This document shows positions 41,625-50,596 of a DNA stretch of 64,000 bases, in pieces (the stretch's first letter is position 1; every line of letters begins with the position of its first letter). The DNA lies in the NCBI GenBank assembly GCA_910587365.1, contig CAJUKJ010000001.1:1-64000 (forward strand), read 5' to 3'. The notes beneath the pieces are model-generated. The model was not told the origin of the DNA, did not search any database, and saw only the letters and a list, made by a program, of their open reading frames with translations. The position numbers and the translations under genes were made by a program. The stretch comes from an uncultured Christensenellaceae bacterium. GTDB lineage: Bacteria > Bacillota > Clostridia > Christensenellales > Borkfalkiaceae.

Positions 41625-42365
41625 ATGACAGATATAAACCAACTTGAAAAAACCGATATACAGCAGATTAACGATTTTAAAAGAGAATTTAATATTCAGG
41701 CTACTCAGGCGCAGATAAGCAAGTTTGAATATAACCTTGTTGACGCAACCATAGATAAGGGAACTTTGCGCCGTGCGTGTCAGGATGCAAACTCGCTGAA
41801 ATTAGGTGCGGTTTGCGTTCTTCCCTGTTTTGTAAAGTCGTGCGTAAACTTCCTCGGCTCTGATCCTCAAACTTCGCTTATTGCATGTATATCCTATCCG
41901 CACGGGGGCGACACTACCGAAATAAAGGTTGCTGCAGTCAAGCGCGCAGTAAAGGAGGGTGTCGACGAGGTGGAGGTTACCGCTCCGCTCGCGTTTGTTA
42001 AGGACGGAAGCTGGGCTTATGTTAAGCGCGAATTTAAAAAGCTTAAAGGGGCAGTAAAAAGATGCGGTTTAAGAATAAATATTGAAAGCGACCTTTTAAC
42101 TCCTGCGGAGATAGCAAAAATATGTACCGTAGCGTCGGATTGCGGAATTACTTCGCTTTGCGTATCCTCCGGAGTAAACCGTGCTGGAATTAACGGCGAA
42201 ACTATTTCGCGTATGCGTTCCGCCGTCAAAGACAAATGCACGATTAAGACATACGGGGTAAGCTCGTTAACCGAAATGAATACCGCTGTTAGTATGGGTG
42301 CGGGTATCTTAGGCAGCAAAAACGCCGCCGACCTCGCCCGACTGATTTTAAAAACCATAGAATAG
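41625..42365 (+). CDS. DeoC-like aldolase fold protein lacking the Schiff-base lysine
   Basis: A 246-residue TIM-barrel of the DeoC/LacD family (NLVDATIDKGTLRRAC; LGAVCVLPCFV; DTTEIKVAAVKRAVKEGVDEVEV). In 2-deoxyribose-5-phosphate aldolase the Schiff-base Lys lies in FVKTSTGF. The aligned segment here is SLCVSSGV, with Cys in place of Lys. The Asp of EVDMVIN is Glu (EVEVTAP); the second Lys (KASGG, here KTYGV) is kept. Classical aldolase activity is therefore doubtful, so a deoC symbol is withheld. A strong AAAAGGGGGA site precedes the ATG and a terminator follows; it is monocistronic. Confidence 0.8.
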   Translation: MTDINQLEKTDIQQINDFKREFNIQATQAQISKFEYNLVDATIDKGTLRRACQDANSLKLGAVCVLPCFVKSCVNFLGSDPQTSLIACISYPHGGDTTEIKVAAVKRAVKEGVDEVEVTAPLAFVKDGSWAYVKREFKKLKGAVKRCGLRINIESDLLTPAEIAKICTVASDCGITSLCVSSGVNRAGINGETISRMRSAVKDKCTIKTYGVSSLTEMNTAVSMGAGILGSKNAADLARLILKTIE

Positions 42366-42371
42366 CAGAGT

Positions 42372-42407
42372 AAAAAACTCTCGGTAAATTTTTGCCGAGA
42401 GTTTTTT
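42372..42407. terminator. Terminator
   Basis: A 13-bp stem AAAAAACTCTCGG (42372-42384)/42395-42407 with T-runs on both strands, after the DeoC-like gene. Confidence 0.9.
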
Positions 42408-42455
42408 TATTTGCAACCCGCTGTCGCGGTCGGTAAAGTTTAAAAATAAGTTGAC

Positions 42456-43670
42456 TTATCTTACTAAAATCAACTTTTTCTTCGCCCTTGTAATTGCCGT
42501 GTAAAGCCAACGGCTTTTATCTTCTTTGAAAGCGTAGCTTTCGTCGAAAATCACGGCGTTATCGAATTCGCTTCCCTGCGCTTTATGGCAGGAAATGCAA
42601 TAGCCGTATTCAAAGCGGTTTAAAGTAAACGCGCCAACGGCTTCGCCGTCCTCGTTGAACTTTTCAAAATAATCTCCGTGCTTATAGCGGTATCTTCCGT
42701 CGGTAAAAATTCCCGTATCGAAGGGTAGTGCTTCGGGGCAAAGTTCGTCCAAAAAATCGGGTTTAAACTGCATAAACCCTATTCCCGAAGAACTGTCGTA
42801 AAAGGGGTCGTAGGCAGTGCCTATAATGCCGTTCACAAGGTTAAAGCGGTATTCGCCGTCAATGTACTGTTCCCAGTTGTTCAGGGTACAAATAAGCTTG
42901 TCGCCGCTTTCAGGCAACTCTCCCAAACCGCGCAACGTGCGTAGTTCGTCGTTTAATGCGTATCGGGTTTTGTTTAAACCGCATATAATCTGGTCGGCTT
43001 TCAAAAGATAGTTTTTCCTGCGTTCGCCTGTAAACAGCCGTTTATTGATAACCGAAACACAGTCGCCGTATCTGCCGTATGGTATATATTTATCTTCCCG
43101 CGCAAGTTCTGAAATTTTAATAATCGGATTGTCAAGCTGCTGGCGCACGATAGAGCGCAGTGTGTAATCAGGCGACTTTAAATAGGTGTTAAAGCCCTCC
43201 ACGGGCGGAAGCTGCGCGTTGTCGCCGCATAGCAAAAGCTTTACGCCGAATTCCATCAAATCCCACAGCACGCTGTCCGAAACCATAGAAGCTTCATCCA
43301 AAACTATAAGCTTAATGCTTTTGTCAATGTTTTCACGGCGTTTGAACGTAAGCTTTTCAATTTTAACTTTTTTGCTGTTAATTTCTATTTCCTGCTCTTC
43401 GGGTATAGATTGGTAAATCAGCCTATGCAGGGTGGTGGCGGGAATACCGCTGCGGATAAGCACAGTTGCAGCCTTTCCCGTCGGGGTAACGAACGCCGCG
43501 CTTTCATCGGGTATAAGGTTAAGCGTTTGGGTAACCGTATGCTTTAAAAGCGTTGTTTTGCCCGTTCCCGCAAATCCCGCAAGTACGAACACCTGCCGCG
43601 TAGAGTGCAAAAACCAGTCCTCTATTAATTTGTCTGCCTTAATCTGGTCAGCGGTAAGTTGGTTGCCCAT
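42456..43670 (-). CDS. RecD/Dda-like superfamily 1B helicase
   Basis: A 404-residue ATPase: Walker A GFAGTGKTT (near residues 35-43), Walker B LIVLDEASMVSD, a motif III-like LLLCGDNAQLPPVEG, and the C-terminal UvrD_C_2 block CISCHKAQGSEF followed by YTAITRAKKKL. This AAA_30 plus UvrD_C_2 pattern matches short RecD-like/Dda-type 5'-3' helicases, not full RecD2. I start at 43670 (MGNQLTADQ): TATAAT lies exactly six bases upstream and no Shine-Dalgarno exists for any start. It is the only gene in its transcription unit. Confidence 0.88.
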   Translation of the reverse strand: MGNQLTADQIKADKLIEDWFLHSTRQVFVLAGFAGTGKTTLLKHTVTQTLNLIPDESAAFVTPTGKAATVLIRSGIPATTLHRLIYQSIPEEQEIEINSKKVKIEKLTFKRRENIDKSIKLIVLDEASMVSDSVLWDLMEFGVKLLLCGDNAQLPPVEGFNTYLKSPDYTLRSIVRQQLDNPIIKISELAREDKYIPYGRYGDCVSVINKRLFTGERRKNYLLKADQIICGLNKTRYALNDELRTLRGLGELPESGDKLICTLNNWEQYIDGEYRFNLVNGIIGTAYDPFYDSSSGIGFMQFKPDFLDELCPEALPFDTGIFTDGRYRYKHGDYFEKFNEDGEAVGAFTLNRFEYGYCISCHKAQGSEFDNAVIFDESYAFKEDKSRWLYTAITRAKKKLILVR

Positions 43671-43676
43671 AAGTTC

Positions 43677-43706
43677 ATTATAGCATATAAACATACGTTT
43701 TAGCAA
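43677..43706 (-). promoter_or_regulatory. Leaderless promoter of the helicase gene
   Basis: Minus strand TTGCTA (43701-43706), 18-base spacer, TATAAT (43677-43682), six bases, then the ATG at 43670. Confidence 0.65.
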
Positions 43707-43744
43707 CTAAAATTACAGCAATGCAATTTTTGTCAACCGATTAA

Positions 43745-43773
43745 TTGACTATCATAAAATTTTAATATATAAT
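43745..43773 (+). promoter_or_regulatory. pgi promoter
   Basis: TTGACT (43745-43750), 17-base spacer, TATAAT (43768-43773); the transcript has a short leader with a TTGGAGG ribosome site, a normal leadered contrast to the divergent helicase gene. Confidence 0.85.
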
Positions 43774-43804
43774 GATTAGCGGAAAATTTTTTGGAGGCTT
43801 GATT

Positions 43805-45232
43805 ATGGATTTAAAAAATAAAGAAGCATTGCGTGTAACGGTGGACTACAATTATATGATGTCAAAGTCGCTTGGCGAAAAGGGCATAAAAGACAGCGAA
43901 TTATCTGCCCTTAAAGACAAAGCGTCACGGGCTTTCGGTTATGTAAAAGCTAACCGCGGCAGGGACGATTTATTTATGGGCTGGACTGAGCTTCCTTATA
44001 ACCAGAATGAAATCGTAGAAGATATACTTGCAACGGCAAAGCATGTAAGGGAAAAGTTTGAGTATTTTGTTGTATTGGGCATAGGCGGAAGCGCGCTCGG
44101 CCCCATTATGGCTTTTAATGCACTTAAACACTTACATTATAACGAACTTCCCGACGCGAAGCGTAACGGACCGAAATTCTACGTTGAAGATAACGTAGAC
44201 CCTGTTCGTATGTCCGCGCTTTTAGACGTTATCGAACCCGAGAAAACTTGTTTTAATGTAATTTCAAAGTCGGGTGCAACCAGTGAAACAATGGCGCAGT
44301 ATCTCATTATTGCGGATATTTTAAAGAAGAAGGGAGTTTCTCTTCCCGATAATGTCATTTTTACGACAGATACAAGCCGCGGAAATCTTATTAAAATCGA
44401 TAAAAGCTTTGGCGGTGCGTTTAAAAAATACGTTCTTCCCGACGGCGTAGGCGGAAGATTTTCCGAAATGTGTCCCGTAGGACTTCTTCCTGCGGCTGTA
44501 CTCGGAATTGATATAAAGGCTATGCTTGCAGGCGCGGCATATATGGACGAACTTTGTTCAAAGCCCTCCGTTGAGGAAAACCCTGCGCTTGCGTGTGCCG
44601 TACTTCAATATATAACTATGAATAAGGGTATGAATATAAACGTGCTTATGCCCTATTCGGATAATCTCAAATTAATGGCGGACTGGTATTGCCAGCTATG
44701 GGCGGAGTCGCTCGGTAAGGCGGTGGATTATGACGGTAAAGTGGTAAATGCAGGCACAACACCCGTAAAAAGCTTGGGGGTAACCGACCAGCATTCGCAA
44801 GTTCAGCTCTATATCGAAGGACCTTACGATAAGGTAATAACTTTTATTTCGGTTGGAAAATATGCCTGTGAAATGCCCATTGCCTACGGCTGCGAAGATA
44901 TACCCGACGTTGGGTTCCTCGGTGGTCACACTATGCAGGAACTTATACAGGCGGAAAATAAGGCAACCGCATATGCTCTTATGTGCGCAGGCAGAATGAA
45001 CTATACAATAAATATTCCCGAGGTCAACGAATTTACTTTGGGTCAGCTTATGTATATGTTAGAGTTACAGACTGCATATACGGGCGCGCTTCTCAATATT
45101 AATACATTCAACCAACCGGGAGTGGAAAACGGAAAAAAGGCAACGTTTGCCCTTCTCGGCAAAAAAGGATACGAGTCGCAGAAAGCCGAAATGGACGCGG
45201 CTCCCGCACTCGATAAGAAGTATATAGTATAA
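43805..45232 (+). CDS. pgi: Glucose-6-phosphate isomerase
   Basis: It interconverts glucose 6-phosphate and fructose 6-phosphate. The 475-residue protein has VVLGIGGSALGP near residue 84, the SIS-domain SKSGATSET near 152, GVGGRFSEMC and the late GGHTMQEL. The ATG at 43805 is used because TTGGAGG lies seven bases before it; the upstream ATG at 43772 lies within the promoter -10 box. Its stop shares bases with the next start (TAATG), so a hydrolase gene is coupled to it. Confidence 0.97.
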   Translation: MDLKNKEALRVTVDYNYMMSKSLGEKGIKDSELSALKDKASRAFGYVKANRGRDDLFMGWTELPYNQNEIVEDILATAKHVREKFEYFVVLGIGGSALGPIMAFNALKHLHYNELPDAKRNGPKFYVEDNVDPVRMSALLDVIEPEKTCFNVISKSGATSETMAQYLIIADILKKKGVSLPDNVIFTTDTSRGNLIKIDKSFGGAFKKYVLPDGVGGRFSEMCPVGLLPAAVLGIDIKAMLAGAAYMDELCSKPSVEENPALACAVLQYITMNKGMNINVLMPYSDNLKLMADWYCQLWAESLGKAVDYDGKVVNAGTTPVKSLGVTDQHSQVQLYIEGPYDKVITFISVGKYACEMPIAYGCEDIPDVGFLGGHTMQELIQAENKATAYALMCAGRMNYTINIPEVNEFTLGQLMYMLELQTAYTGALLNINTFNQPGVENGKKATFALLGKKGYESQKAEMDAAPALDKKYIV

Positions 45233-46137
45233 TGTTTTTTACGTTTGCAATTTTGACCGAGCATCTTGTATTCGGCAAGCGGTGCGATAAAAATCCTCTT
45301 GTGAAGTATTTTACGGCGGAAGACTTTTGCCTTTCCGCCGAACCTGTTTCACTGCAAAACGGATTAAACGGTTTTATTTACAAAAAAGACGGAATATTAC
45401 ATAATGGCAAGCTTATAATTTTTTGTCACGGAATGGGACCCGGGCATATAGCGTATACTACCGAGATTGCGTTTTTTTGCAATAACGGTTTTACTGTGCT
45501 TGCGGTTGACAGCAGGGGCTGTAACTTTTCGGAAGGCAAAAATTTAAAGGGAATGTATAGCGGAGTGCAAACTGTAATTGCCGCAATCGATTTTGCAAAA
45601 ACTTTGCATTATAATAAAGTTTTTCTTGTCGGTCACAGTTGGGGAGCATATTCCGCGCTCTGTGCATCCGCAAAAAGAAAGGTGGACGGAGTTGTTGCAA
45701 TAAGCGCACCCGCTACCCCTGCAATGACGATATGCGACGGAGCCGCGCCTATAATTTCAAAACCGCTTGCTTATATGCTACGTCCGTTCTTGTGGCTTGT
45801 CAATTTATTTAAGTTCGGTGCAAAAGGCAACAGTAATGCCGCAAAGGCAGCCGAAATAAACGGCGTACCTTCGCTTTTGATACACGGCGATAATGATAGA
45901 ATAGTCAGACTTAAAAATTCGGCATTTGCAAAAGCGGAAGGTAAGAACGTAACCAAGTTATTGGCAAAAGGTAAAGCGCACAATCCTTATAATACTGCTG
46001 ATGCGGAAAAGCTTTTAGCCGAACTTACAAACGGTTTGAAAAGCGGTACAAAAGATTTTTCATCCTTCGATTTTACAGCCGCGACGCAAGAGGATGGGGA
46101 TGTAATGCGTACTATCTGCGATTTTATATCCCGATAG
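45232..46137 (+). CDS. Alpha/beta hydrolase
   Basis: A 301-residue alpha/beta-hydrolase: oxyanion region FCHGMGPG near residue 65, nucleophile elbow GHSWGAYSA near 130, acid LLIHGDNDRIV near 217, and His in KGKAHNPYN near 244. The triad is complete. A hydrophobic N-terminal stretch may tether it. The substrate is unknown (esterase or lipase-like). It starts within the pgi stop (TAATG overlap), so it is translated from the pgi message. Confidence 0.85.
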   Translation: MFFTFAILTEHLVFGKRCDKNPLVKYFTAEDFCLSAEPVSLQNGLNGFIYKKDGILHNGKLIIFCHGMGPGHIAYTTEIAFFCNNGFTVLAVDSRGCNFSEGKNLKGMYSGVQTVIAAIDFAKTLHYNKVFLVGHSWGAYSALCASAKRKVDGVVAISAPATPAMTICDGAAPIISKPLAYMLRPFLWLVNLFKFGAKGNSNAAKAAEINGVPSLLIHGDNDRIVRLKNSAFAKAEGKNVTKLLAKGKAHNPYNTADAEKLLAELTNGLKSGTKDFSSFDFTAATQEDGDVMRTICDFISR

Positions 46138-46170
46138 ATAAAAAATATATTTTTTTGGAAATAGAATTTC

Positions 46171-46200
46171 TTGCTTGCACTCATAAAAATATGTTATACT
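46171..46200 (+). promoter_or_regulatory. tRNA-Leu promoter
   Basis: TTGCTT (46171-46176), 18-base spacer, TATACT (46195-46200), ending 11 bases before the tRNA. Confidence 0.65.
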
Positions 46201-46211
46201 TAAAAATGTAA

Positions 46212-46294
46212 GCGGATATGGCGGAATTGGCAGACGCGCAGGACTTAGAATCCTGTGGGCAACCGTGCAGGTTCAACCCCTGTTATCCGCACCA
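46212..46294 (+). tRNA. tRNA-Leu (anticodon UAG)
   Basis: An 83-base class II tRNA with a 7-bp acceptor (GCGGATA/TATCCGC), loop CTTAGAA giving anticodon TAG, a long variable arm, TTCAACC in the T loop, and encoded CCA (46292-46294). It reads CUA and related Leu codons. A terminator follows directly. Confidence 0.97.
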
Positions 46295-46297
46295 GAT

Positions 46298-46328
46298 ACA
46301 ACACATCTGCAAAGTGCGGATGTGTTGT
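46298..46328 (+). terminator. tRNA-Leu terminator
   Basis: A 10-bp stem ACAACACATC (46298-46307)/46319-46328, then TCTTTGATTT. Confidence 0.8.
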
Positions 46329-46393
46329 TCTTTGATTTATTGAAGGAATTAAGCAAGTATGCTTTTCTGAAATATATTTTTAAGGATAAACTA

Positions 46394-48553
46394 ATGAAAA
46401 AATTTCTGTTGGGGTTAACTTTTTCGGTCTGCGCACTCTGTTGTTTTTTGGGGCTTAGCGGTTGCGGTTCACATGCCGCACAGAAAGATAGTAATACTTC
46501 TGATAACGAAACGCATATCCATTCGTTTGACGAATGGAATACAGTCAAACAGGCAACGTGTACGGAAGACGGGGAACGCGAAAGATATTGTGTGTGCGGA
46601 GAAAAACAGACGGCTAAAATTGCTGCTTGCGGGCATAATTTTATAGCACACGAAGGTAAAACGGCAACATGTATACAATACGGCTGGGAAGAATATCTTA
46701 CCTGTACAAGCTGCGAATATACTACTAAAAAAACTATACCCGCCTACGGTCACGACTTAGTCGTACACGAGGGGAAGGAAGCCACTTGTACGCAACCCGG
46801 TTGGGAAGAATACGCTACCTGTAAAAGATGCGAATATAATACAAAGCAAGCTATCCCCGCGCTCGGTCACGATATACGTAAATTTGAGGCGCAGGCGGCA
46901 ACATGTTCGACTGCGGGACATACGGCGTATGAAGCCTGTACGCATTGCAATTATACTACTTATGTCGGGCAGGCGGCGTTGGGTCATGATTTCGGCGGCT
47001 GGTCAACGGAGTTGTTACCGACTTGTTCAGCCGACGGAAGCGAAGTCAGGGTATGCAGGCACGACGCAAGCCATAAGGAATACAGAACGCTTGCAAAATT
47101 ATCTCACACCGAAAGCGAGTGGAATACGGTCGAACCCACGTGCGAGTCTGCGGGAAAAAAATTTAAAATTTGTCTTGTTTGTTCGCTGACGCTCCAAACA
47201 CAGGAAATTGCGCCCATAGGACACGATTTCGGAATTTGGTCGGTTACAAAACAGGCGACTTGTATTACCGAAGGGGAAGAAACGCGCTTATGCTCGCATA
47301 ATCAAAGCCATAAAGAAACGAGAAGTATTCCAAAAATTCCGCATACCGAAAGCGATTGGAAAATTACCGAAGCCACTTGCGAACGCGCGGGCAGTAGGTT
47401 TAAGGAATGTACGGTTTGCAGTTTAACTTTACAAGCGGAAACGATTTTACCGCTCGGGCATAGTTTCGGCGATTGGCATACCGTAATTACGGCAACCTGT
47501 ATGAAAGAAGGCGAAGAAGAGCGGGTGTGTTCGCGCAATAATGCGCATAAAGAAACAAGGGTTATAGAAAAGCTTGCACACTCCGTAAGCTCTTTGATTA
47601 CAGTAAATCCCACCTGTACCGAGGAAGGGTTAAGCTATAAAGAGTGTACGGTCTGCCACAGTAAACTTGAAACGGAAATTTTAGCGGCAACGGGACACGT
47701 TTCCAATACTGATTACGTTTTCGACGGCGTTTCTCATTATAAAACCTGTAAAAACTGTGAAGAAGTTATTGAATATAGCCCTCACGATTGGAAAGATAAC
47801 GCCTGTATTACCTGCGGATATGACGACGGCGGGTTAAAGGGGCTTGAATGGACGCTTAACGACGATAAAAGCTCGTATTCGGTCCGCGGCATAGGAAGCG
47901 TAACTTCGACCGAACTTGTAATTCCGGATTCCCATAACGGTAAACCCGTTACGGGAATAGCGGCGAACGCGTTCGCCGCTGATAATAATATTTTATCTGT
48001 TACCGTTCCGCTATGTATAAACGAAATAGGCTTTGAAGCGTTTAAGGGTTGCGTTAATCTACAAAGCATTATTTTGCCGTTTGTCGGCGGGCGTATCGAC
48101 TGTGACGAAAACGCGTTTTTAGGATATCTTTTCGGTGCTACCGTCGGGGAGGAAAATAAAGACTGCGTTCCCGCGTCTTTAAAATCCGTTACTGTTCTAA
48201 GCGGCACCGTCATAGCGGAGAAAGCGTTTCTCGATTGCGCGGGAATAGAAGAGATAATTTTGCCTTCATCGTTGCAAAGCATAGGGGAAAGGGCGTTCAA
48301 CGGTTGCAGTGCTTTGAAAAGCATAACTATACCCGCAAAGGTTTCCGTGATAGGCGTAAATGCATTCGCAGATTGCAACAGTCTTAACGAGGTTACTTTT
48401 GAAAATGTTAACGGGTGGATGACGGTAGACAGTATTACGATGGATAAAAAAACTGAACTTACCGCAGAGTATATACAAAACAAAACGGAAATTGCAAAAT
48501 TATTAAATTTATATTATGCAAAATACATTTGGCAACGAGAAGAAATTAATTGA
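46394..48553 (+). CDS. BspA-like surface lipoprotein with repeated Cys-ribbon modules
   Basis: A 719-residue lipoprotein (lipobox GLSGC). I start at 46394 (MKKFLLGL), preceded by AAGGA; 43 open codons upstream cover the tRNA terminator. About nine repeats of roughly 40-50 residues follow (ATCTEDGERERYC pattern, CxxC pairs, ending IPALGHD or similar), a common tandem ribbon in Clostridia surface proteins. The C-terminal third has leucine-rich BspA repeats (ITSVTVPLCINEIGFEAFKGC; IILPSSLQSIGERAFNGCS). It is probably anchored outside the membrane for adhesion or binding; the ligand is unknown. Confidence 0.85.
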   Translation: MKKFLLGLTFSVCALCCFLGLSGCGSHAAQKDSNTSDNETHIHSFDEWNTVKQATCTEDGERERYCVCGEKQTAKIAACGHNFIAHEGKTATCIQYGWEEYLTCTSCEYTTKKTIPAYGHDLVVHEGKEATCTQPGWEEYATCKRCEYNTKQAIPALGHDIRKFEAQAATCSTAGHTAYEACTHCNYTTYVGQAALGHDFGGWSTELLPTCSADGSEVRVCRHDASHKEYRTLAKLSHTESEWNTVEPTCESAGKKFKICLVCSLTLQTQEIAPIGHDFGIWSVTKQATCITEGEETRLCSHNQSHKETRSIPKIPHTESDWKITEATCERAGSRFKECTVCSLTLQAETILPLGHSFGDWHTVITATCMKEGEEERVCSRNNAHKETRVIEKLAHSVSSLITVNPTCTEEGLSYKECTVCHSKLETEILAATGHVSNTDYVFDGVSHYKTCKNCEEVIEYSPHDWKDNACITCGYDDGGLKGLEWTLNDDKSSYSVRGIGSVTSTELVIPDSHNGKPVTGIAANAFAADNNILSVTVPLCINEIGFEAFKGCVNLQSIILPFVGGRIDCDENAFLGYLFGATVGEENKDCVPASLKSVTVLSGTVIAEKAFLDCAGIEEIILPSSLQSIGERAFNGCSALKSITIPAKVSVIGVNAFADCNSLNEVTFENVNGWMTVDSITMDKKTELTAEYIQNKTEIAKLLNLYYAKYIWQREEIN

Positions 48554-48640
48554 ATTTTTTCATAGCTTTTATTGAAATGTATTATTTTTTGTGATATAAT
48601 GTAGACGAAAAAACTTGCAAAACTGATTGTCGGAAAGAAA

Positions 48641-50155
48641 ATGTTAAAAATTCTGTTTTCAAAACTTAAAGAATCGTTAATATCCGTACTGCCTGTAACG
48701 ACAATAGTACTTATCATAATGCCGTTCCTCGATTTTTCGGCACAGGAGATATTGACTTTTGCAATAGCGGCTATTTTCCTTATATTGGGAATAGGTCTGT
48801 TTAACCTTGGCGCGGATATGGCAATGACGCCTATGGGAGGACACGTCGGAACGGGATTGACTAAGTCGAAAAAATTAAAAATTCTGCTTCCCATTTGTTT
48901 TGTTATGGGATTATTAATTACCGTAGCAGAACCCGATTTGTCCGTTCTTGCAGAGCAGGTAAGTGCCGTAATGAGTAGCACTCTGCTTATCGCAACGGTA
49001 GGTGTAGGCGTCGGGTTGTTTTTGGTATTAGCGGTTTTAAAAATCGTTTTCCATAAAAATCTATCGGCACTTTTAATGTTTTTCTATTTAATGGTTTTTG
49101 CAATTTGCGCAATGCTATTTGAAAACGGAAAGGGAAGCTTTTTCCCGCTTTCTTTTGATTCTGGCGGAGTCACTACGGGACCTGTTACCGTCCCCTTTAT
49201 AATGGCTCTCGGCTTCGGTATTTCTTCTACGATAGGCGGACGTGATGCAAACGAAAACAGTTTTGGTCTTATCGCACTTTGCTCCATAGGTCCTATGGTA
49301 GCGGTAATGGTATTGTCGCTGTTATCTGACGGCGGGGAAATAAGCGGATTAGGCGAATATGAAACGGTTGGCGAAAGTCTTTCCGAATTTGGTAAAATAA
49401 TTTTACATAACTTAGGAAGTGTAGCGTTGGCTCTCGGGCTTATAGTTGTCTTTTTCCTGATTTTACAGTTTGCGGTTTTAAAGCTTCCTAAGGTTAAGTT
49501 AATTCAAATAGGAATAGGAATCGTCTATACGTTTGTAGGTTTGGTTATGTTCCTCGTCGCGGTTGAGGTTGGATTTATGCCGATAGGCTTTAAGCTCGGT
49601 CAACAAATCGCGCAGTTCAGCCAGCCGCTTTTGGCGGTGTTCGGGTTCTTCATAGGAATGGTCGTAGTTTTGGCTGAGCCTGCCGTCCACGTCCTCAATA
49701 AGCAGGTTGAGGAAGTAACGGGCGGAGGCGTCAAAAAGCTTGAAATGCTTATCGCGCTTTCAATAGCAGTTGGTATTTCAATTTGTCTTTCCATAATCAG
49801 AATGCTATGCCATTTCTCTCTTCTATATTATCTGATACCCGGTTATCTTATATCTTTGGGGCTTTCGTTTTTTGTACCTAAAATATATACCGCAATAGCA
49901 TTCGACTCCGGCGGCGTCGCCAGCGGACCGTTGACGTCAAGCTTTATTCTGCCGTTAGTGGTAGGTGCGTGCGTCTCGATTGGCGGAGATATTTTAACAG
50001 AGGCGTTCGGCGTTGTTGCTATGGTTGCTATGACCCCTTTGATTACTATTCAGGTACTTGGTTTCAAAGCTGTTATGTCAGCAAAAGTACGCAATAAATT
50101 GCAGCTTAAACGTATCCTTTCTGCCGATGACGAGCAGATTATATACTTTAAATAG
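48641..50155 (+). CDS. DUF1538 multi-pass membrane transporter-like protein
   Basis: A 504-residue integral membrane protein made of two homologous halves. Each half carries FDSGGVxxGPxT (near residues 172 and 421) followed by an IGG loop, a pattern typical of DUF1538 proteins, which look like inverted-repeat carriers. GGAAAG precedes the ATG. Two small P-II-like genes follow directly (gaps of nine and zero bases), an arrangement that suggests P-II control of the membrane protein, as GlnK does with AmtB. The substrate is unknown. Confidence 0.88.
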   Translation: MLKILFSKLKESLISVLPVTTIVLIIMPFLDFSAQEILTFAIAAIFLILGIGLFNLGADMAMTPMGGHVGTGLTKSKKLKILLPICFVMGLLITVAEPDLSVLAEQVSAVMSSTLLIATVGVGVGLFLVLAVLKIVFHKNLSALLMFFYLMVFAICAMLFENGKGSFFPLSFDSGGVTTGPVTVPFIMALGFGISSTIGGRDANENSFGLIALCSIGPMVAVMVLSLLSDGGEISGLGEYETVGESLSEFGKIILHNLGSVALALGLIVVFFLILQFAVLKLPKVKLIQIGIGIVYTFVGLVMFLVAVEVGFMPIGFKLGQQIAQFSQPLLAVFGFFIGMVVVLAEPAVHVLNKQVEEVTGGGVKKLEMLIALSIAVGISICLSIIRMLCHFSLLYYLIPGYLISLGLSFFVPKIYTAIAFDSGGVASGPLTSSFILPLVVGACVSIGGDILTEAFGVVAMVAMTPLITIQVLGFKAVMSAKVRNKLQLKRILSADDEQIIYFK

Positions 50156-50164
50156 GAGATGGCT

Positions 50165-50596
50165 ATGGCTGAAAGACGCAAAAGGGTTTCTTCATCAAAA
50201 ACCGCAAAATCATCGTCGGAAAAAGCGAATAACAATGCGGTAACTTCAAATAAACTTGAATTGTTGATTACGGTAGTTAACAAAAACAAGGCAGAATATT
50301 ATACCGATCTTATCCAGTCGTTCGACGTAAATTTACAGGCAACGGCATTCGGACACGGCACGGCTGACGCAAAAATGCTTGTGTATCTCGGGCTTACCGA
50401 CTCTGAGAAGGCAGTTATATTCAGCATTATCCAACAAAACAATCTTTCAAATGCGTTAAGCGTTCTCGAATATAAATTCAGAACGATTAAGGACGGTAAG
50501 GGAATAGCCTTTTCCGTACCGCTTACAAGTGTAATCGGTACACTTATTTTCAGATTTTTAAGCAATAACCGAATGACGGTCAAGGAGGATAAGTAA
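50165..50596 (+). CDS. P-II-like signalling protein, first copy
   Basis: A P-II-like protein of about 143 residues. A basic Ser/Lys-rich extension of roughly 25 residues precedes a P-II-type ferredoxin-like core (LELLITVVNKNKAEYYTDLI; KFRTIKDGKGIAFSVPLTSVIG). GKGIAFSVP matches GQGIAFSLA in the next gene, so they are paralogues. The second ATG (50165) is used because AGGAG lies seven bases before it, while the first (50159) abuts that site. P-II proteins sense nucleotides and 2-oxoglutarate; the usual uridylylated Tyr loop is not evident. Confidence 0.82.
   Translation: MAERRKRVSSSKTAKSSSEKANNNAVTSNKLELLITVVNKNKAEYYTDLIQSFDVNLQATAFGHGTADAKMLVYLGLTDSEKAVIFSIIQQNNLSNALSVLEYKFRTIKDGKGIAFSVPLTSVIGTLIFRFLSNNRMTVKEDK

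Noticed and set aside
47782..48483. 233-codon frame antisense to the BspA-like gene
   Set aside because: Mirror of repeated coding sequence; no family features.
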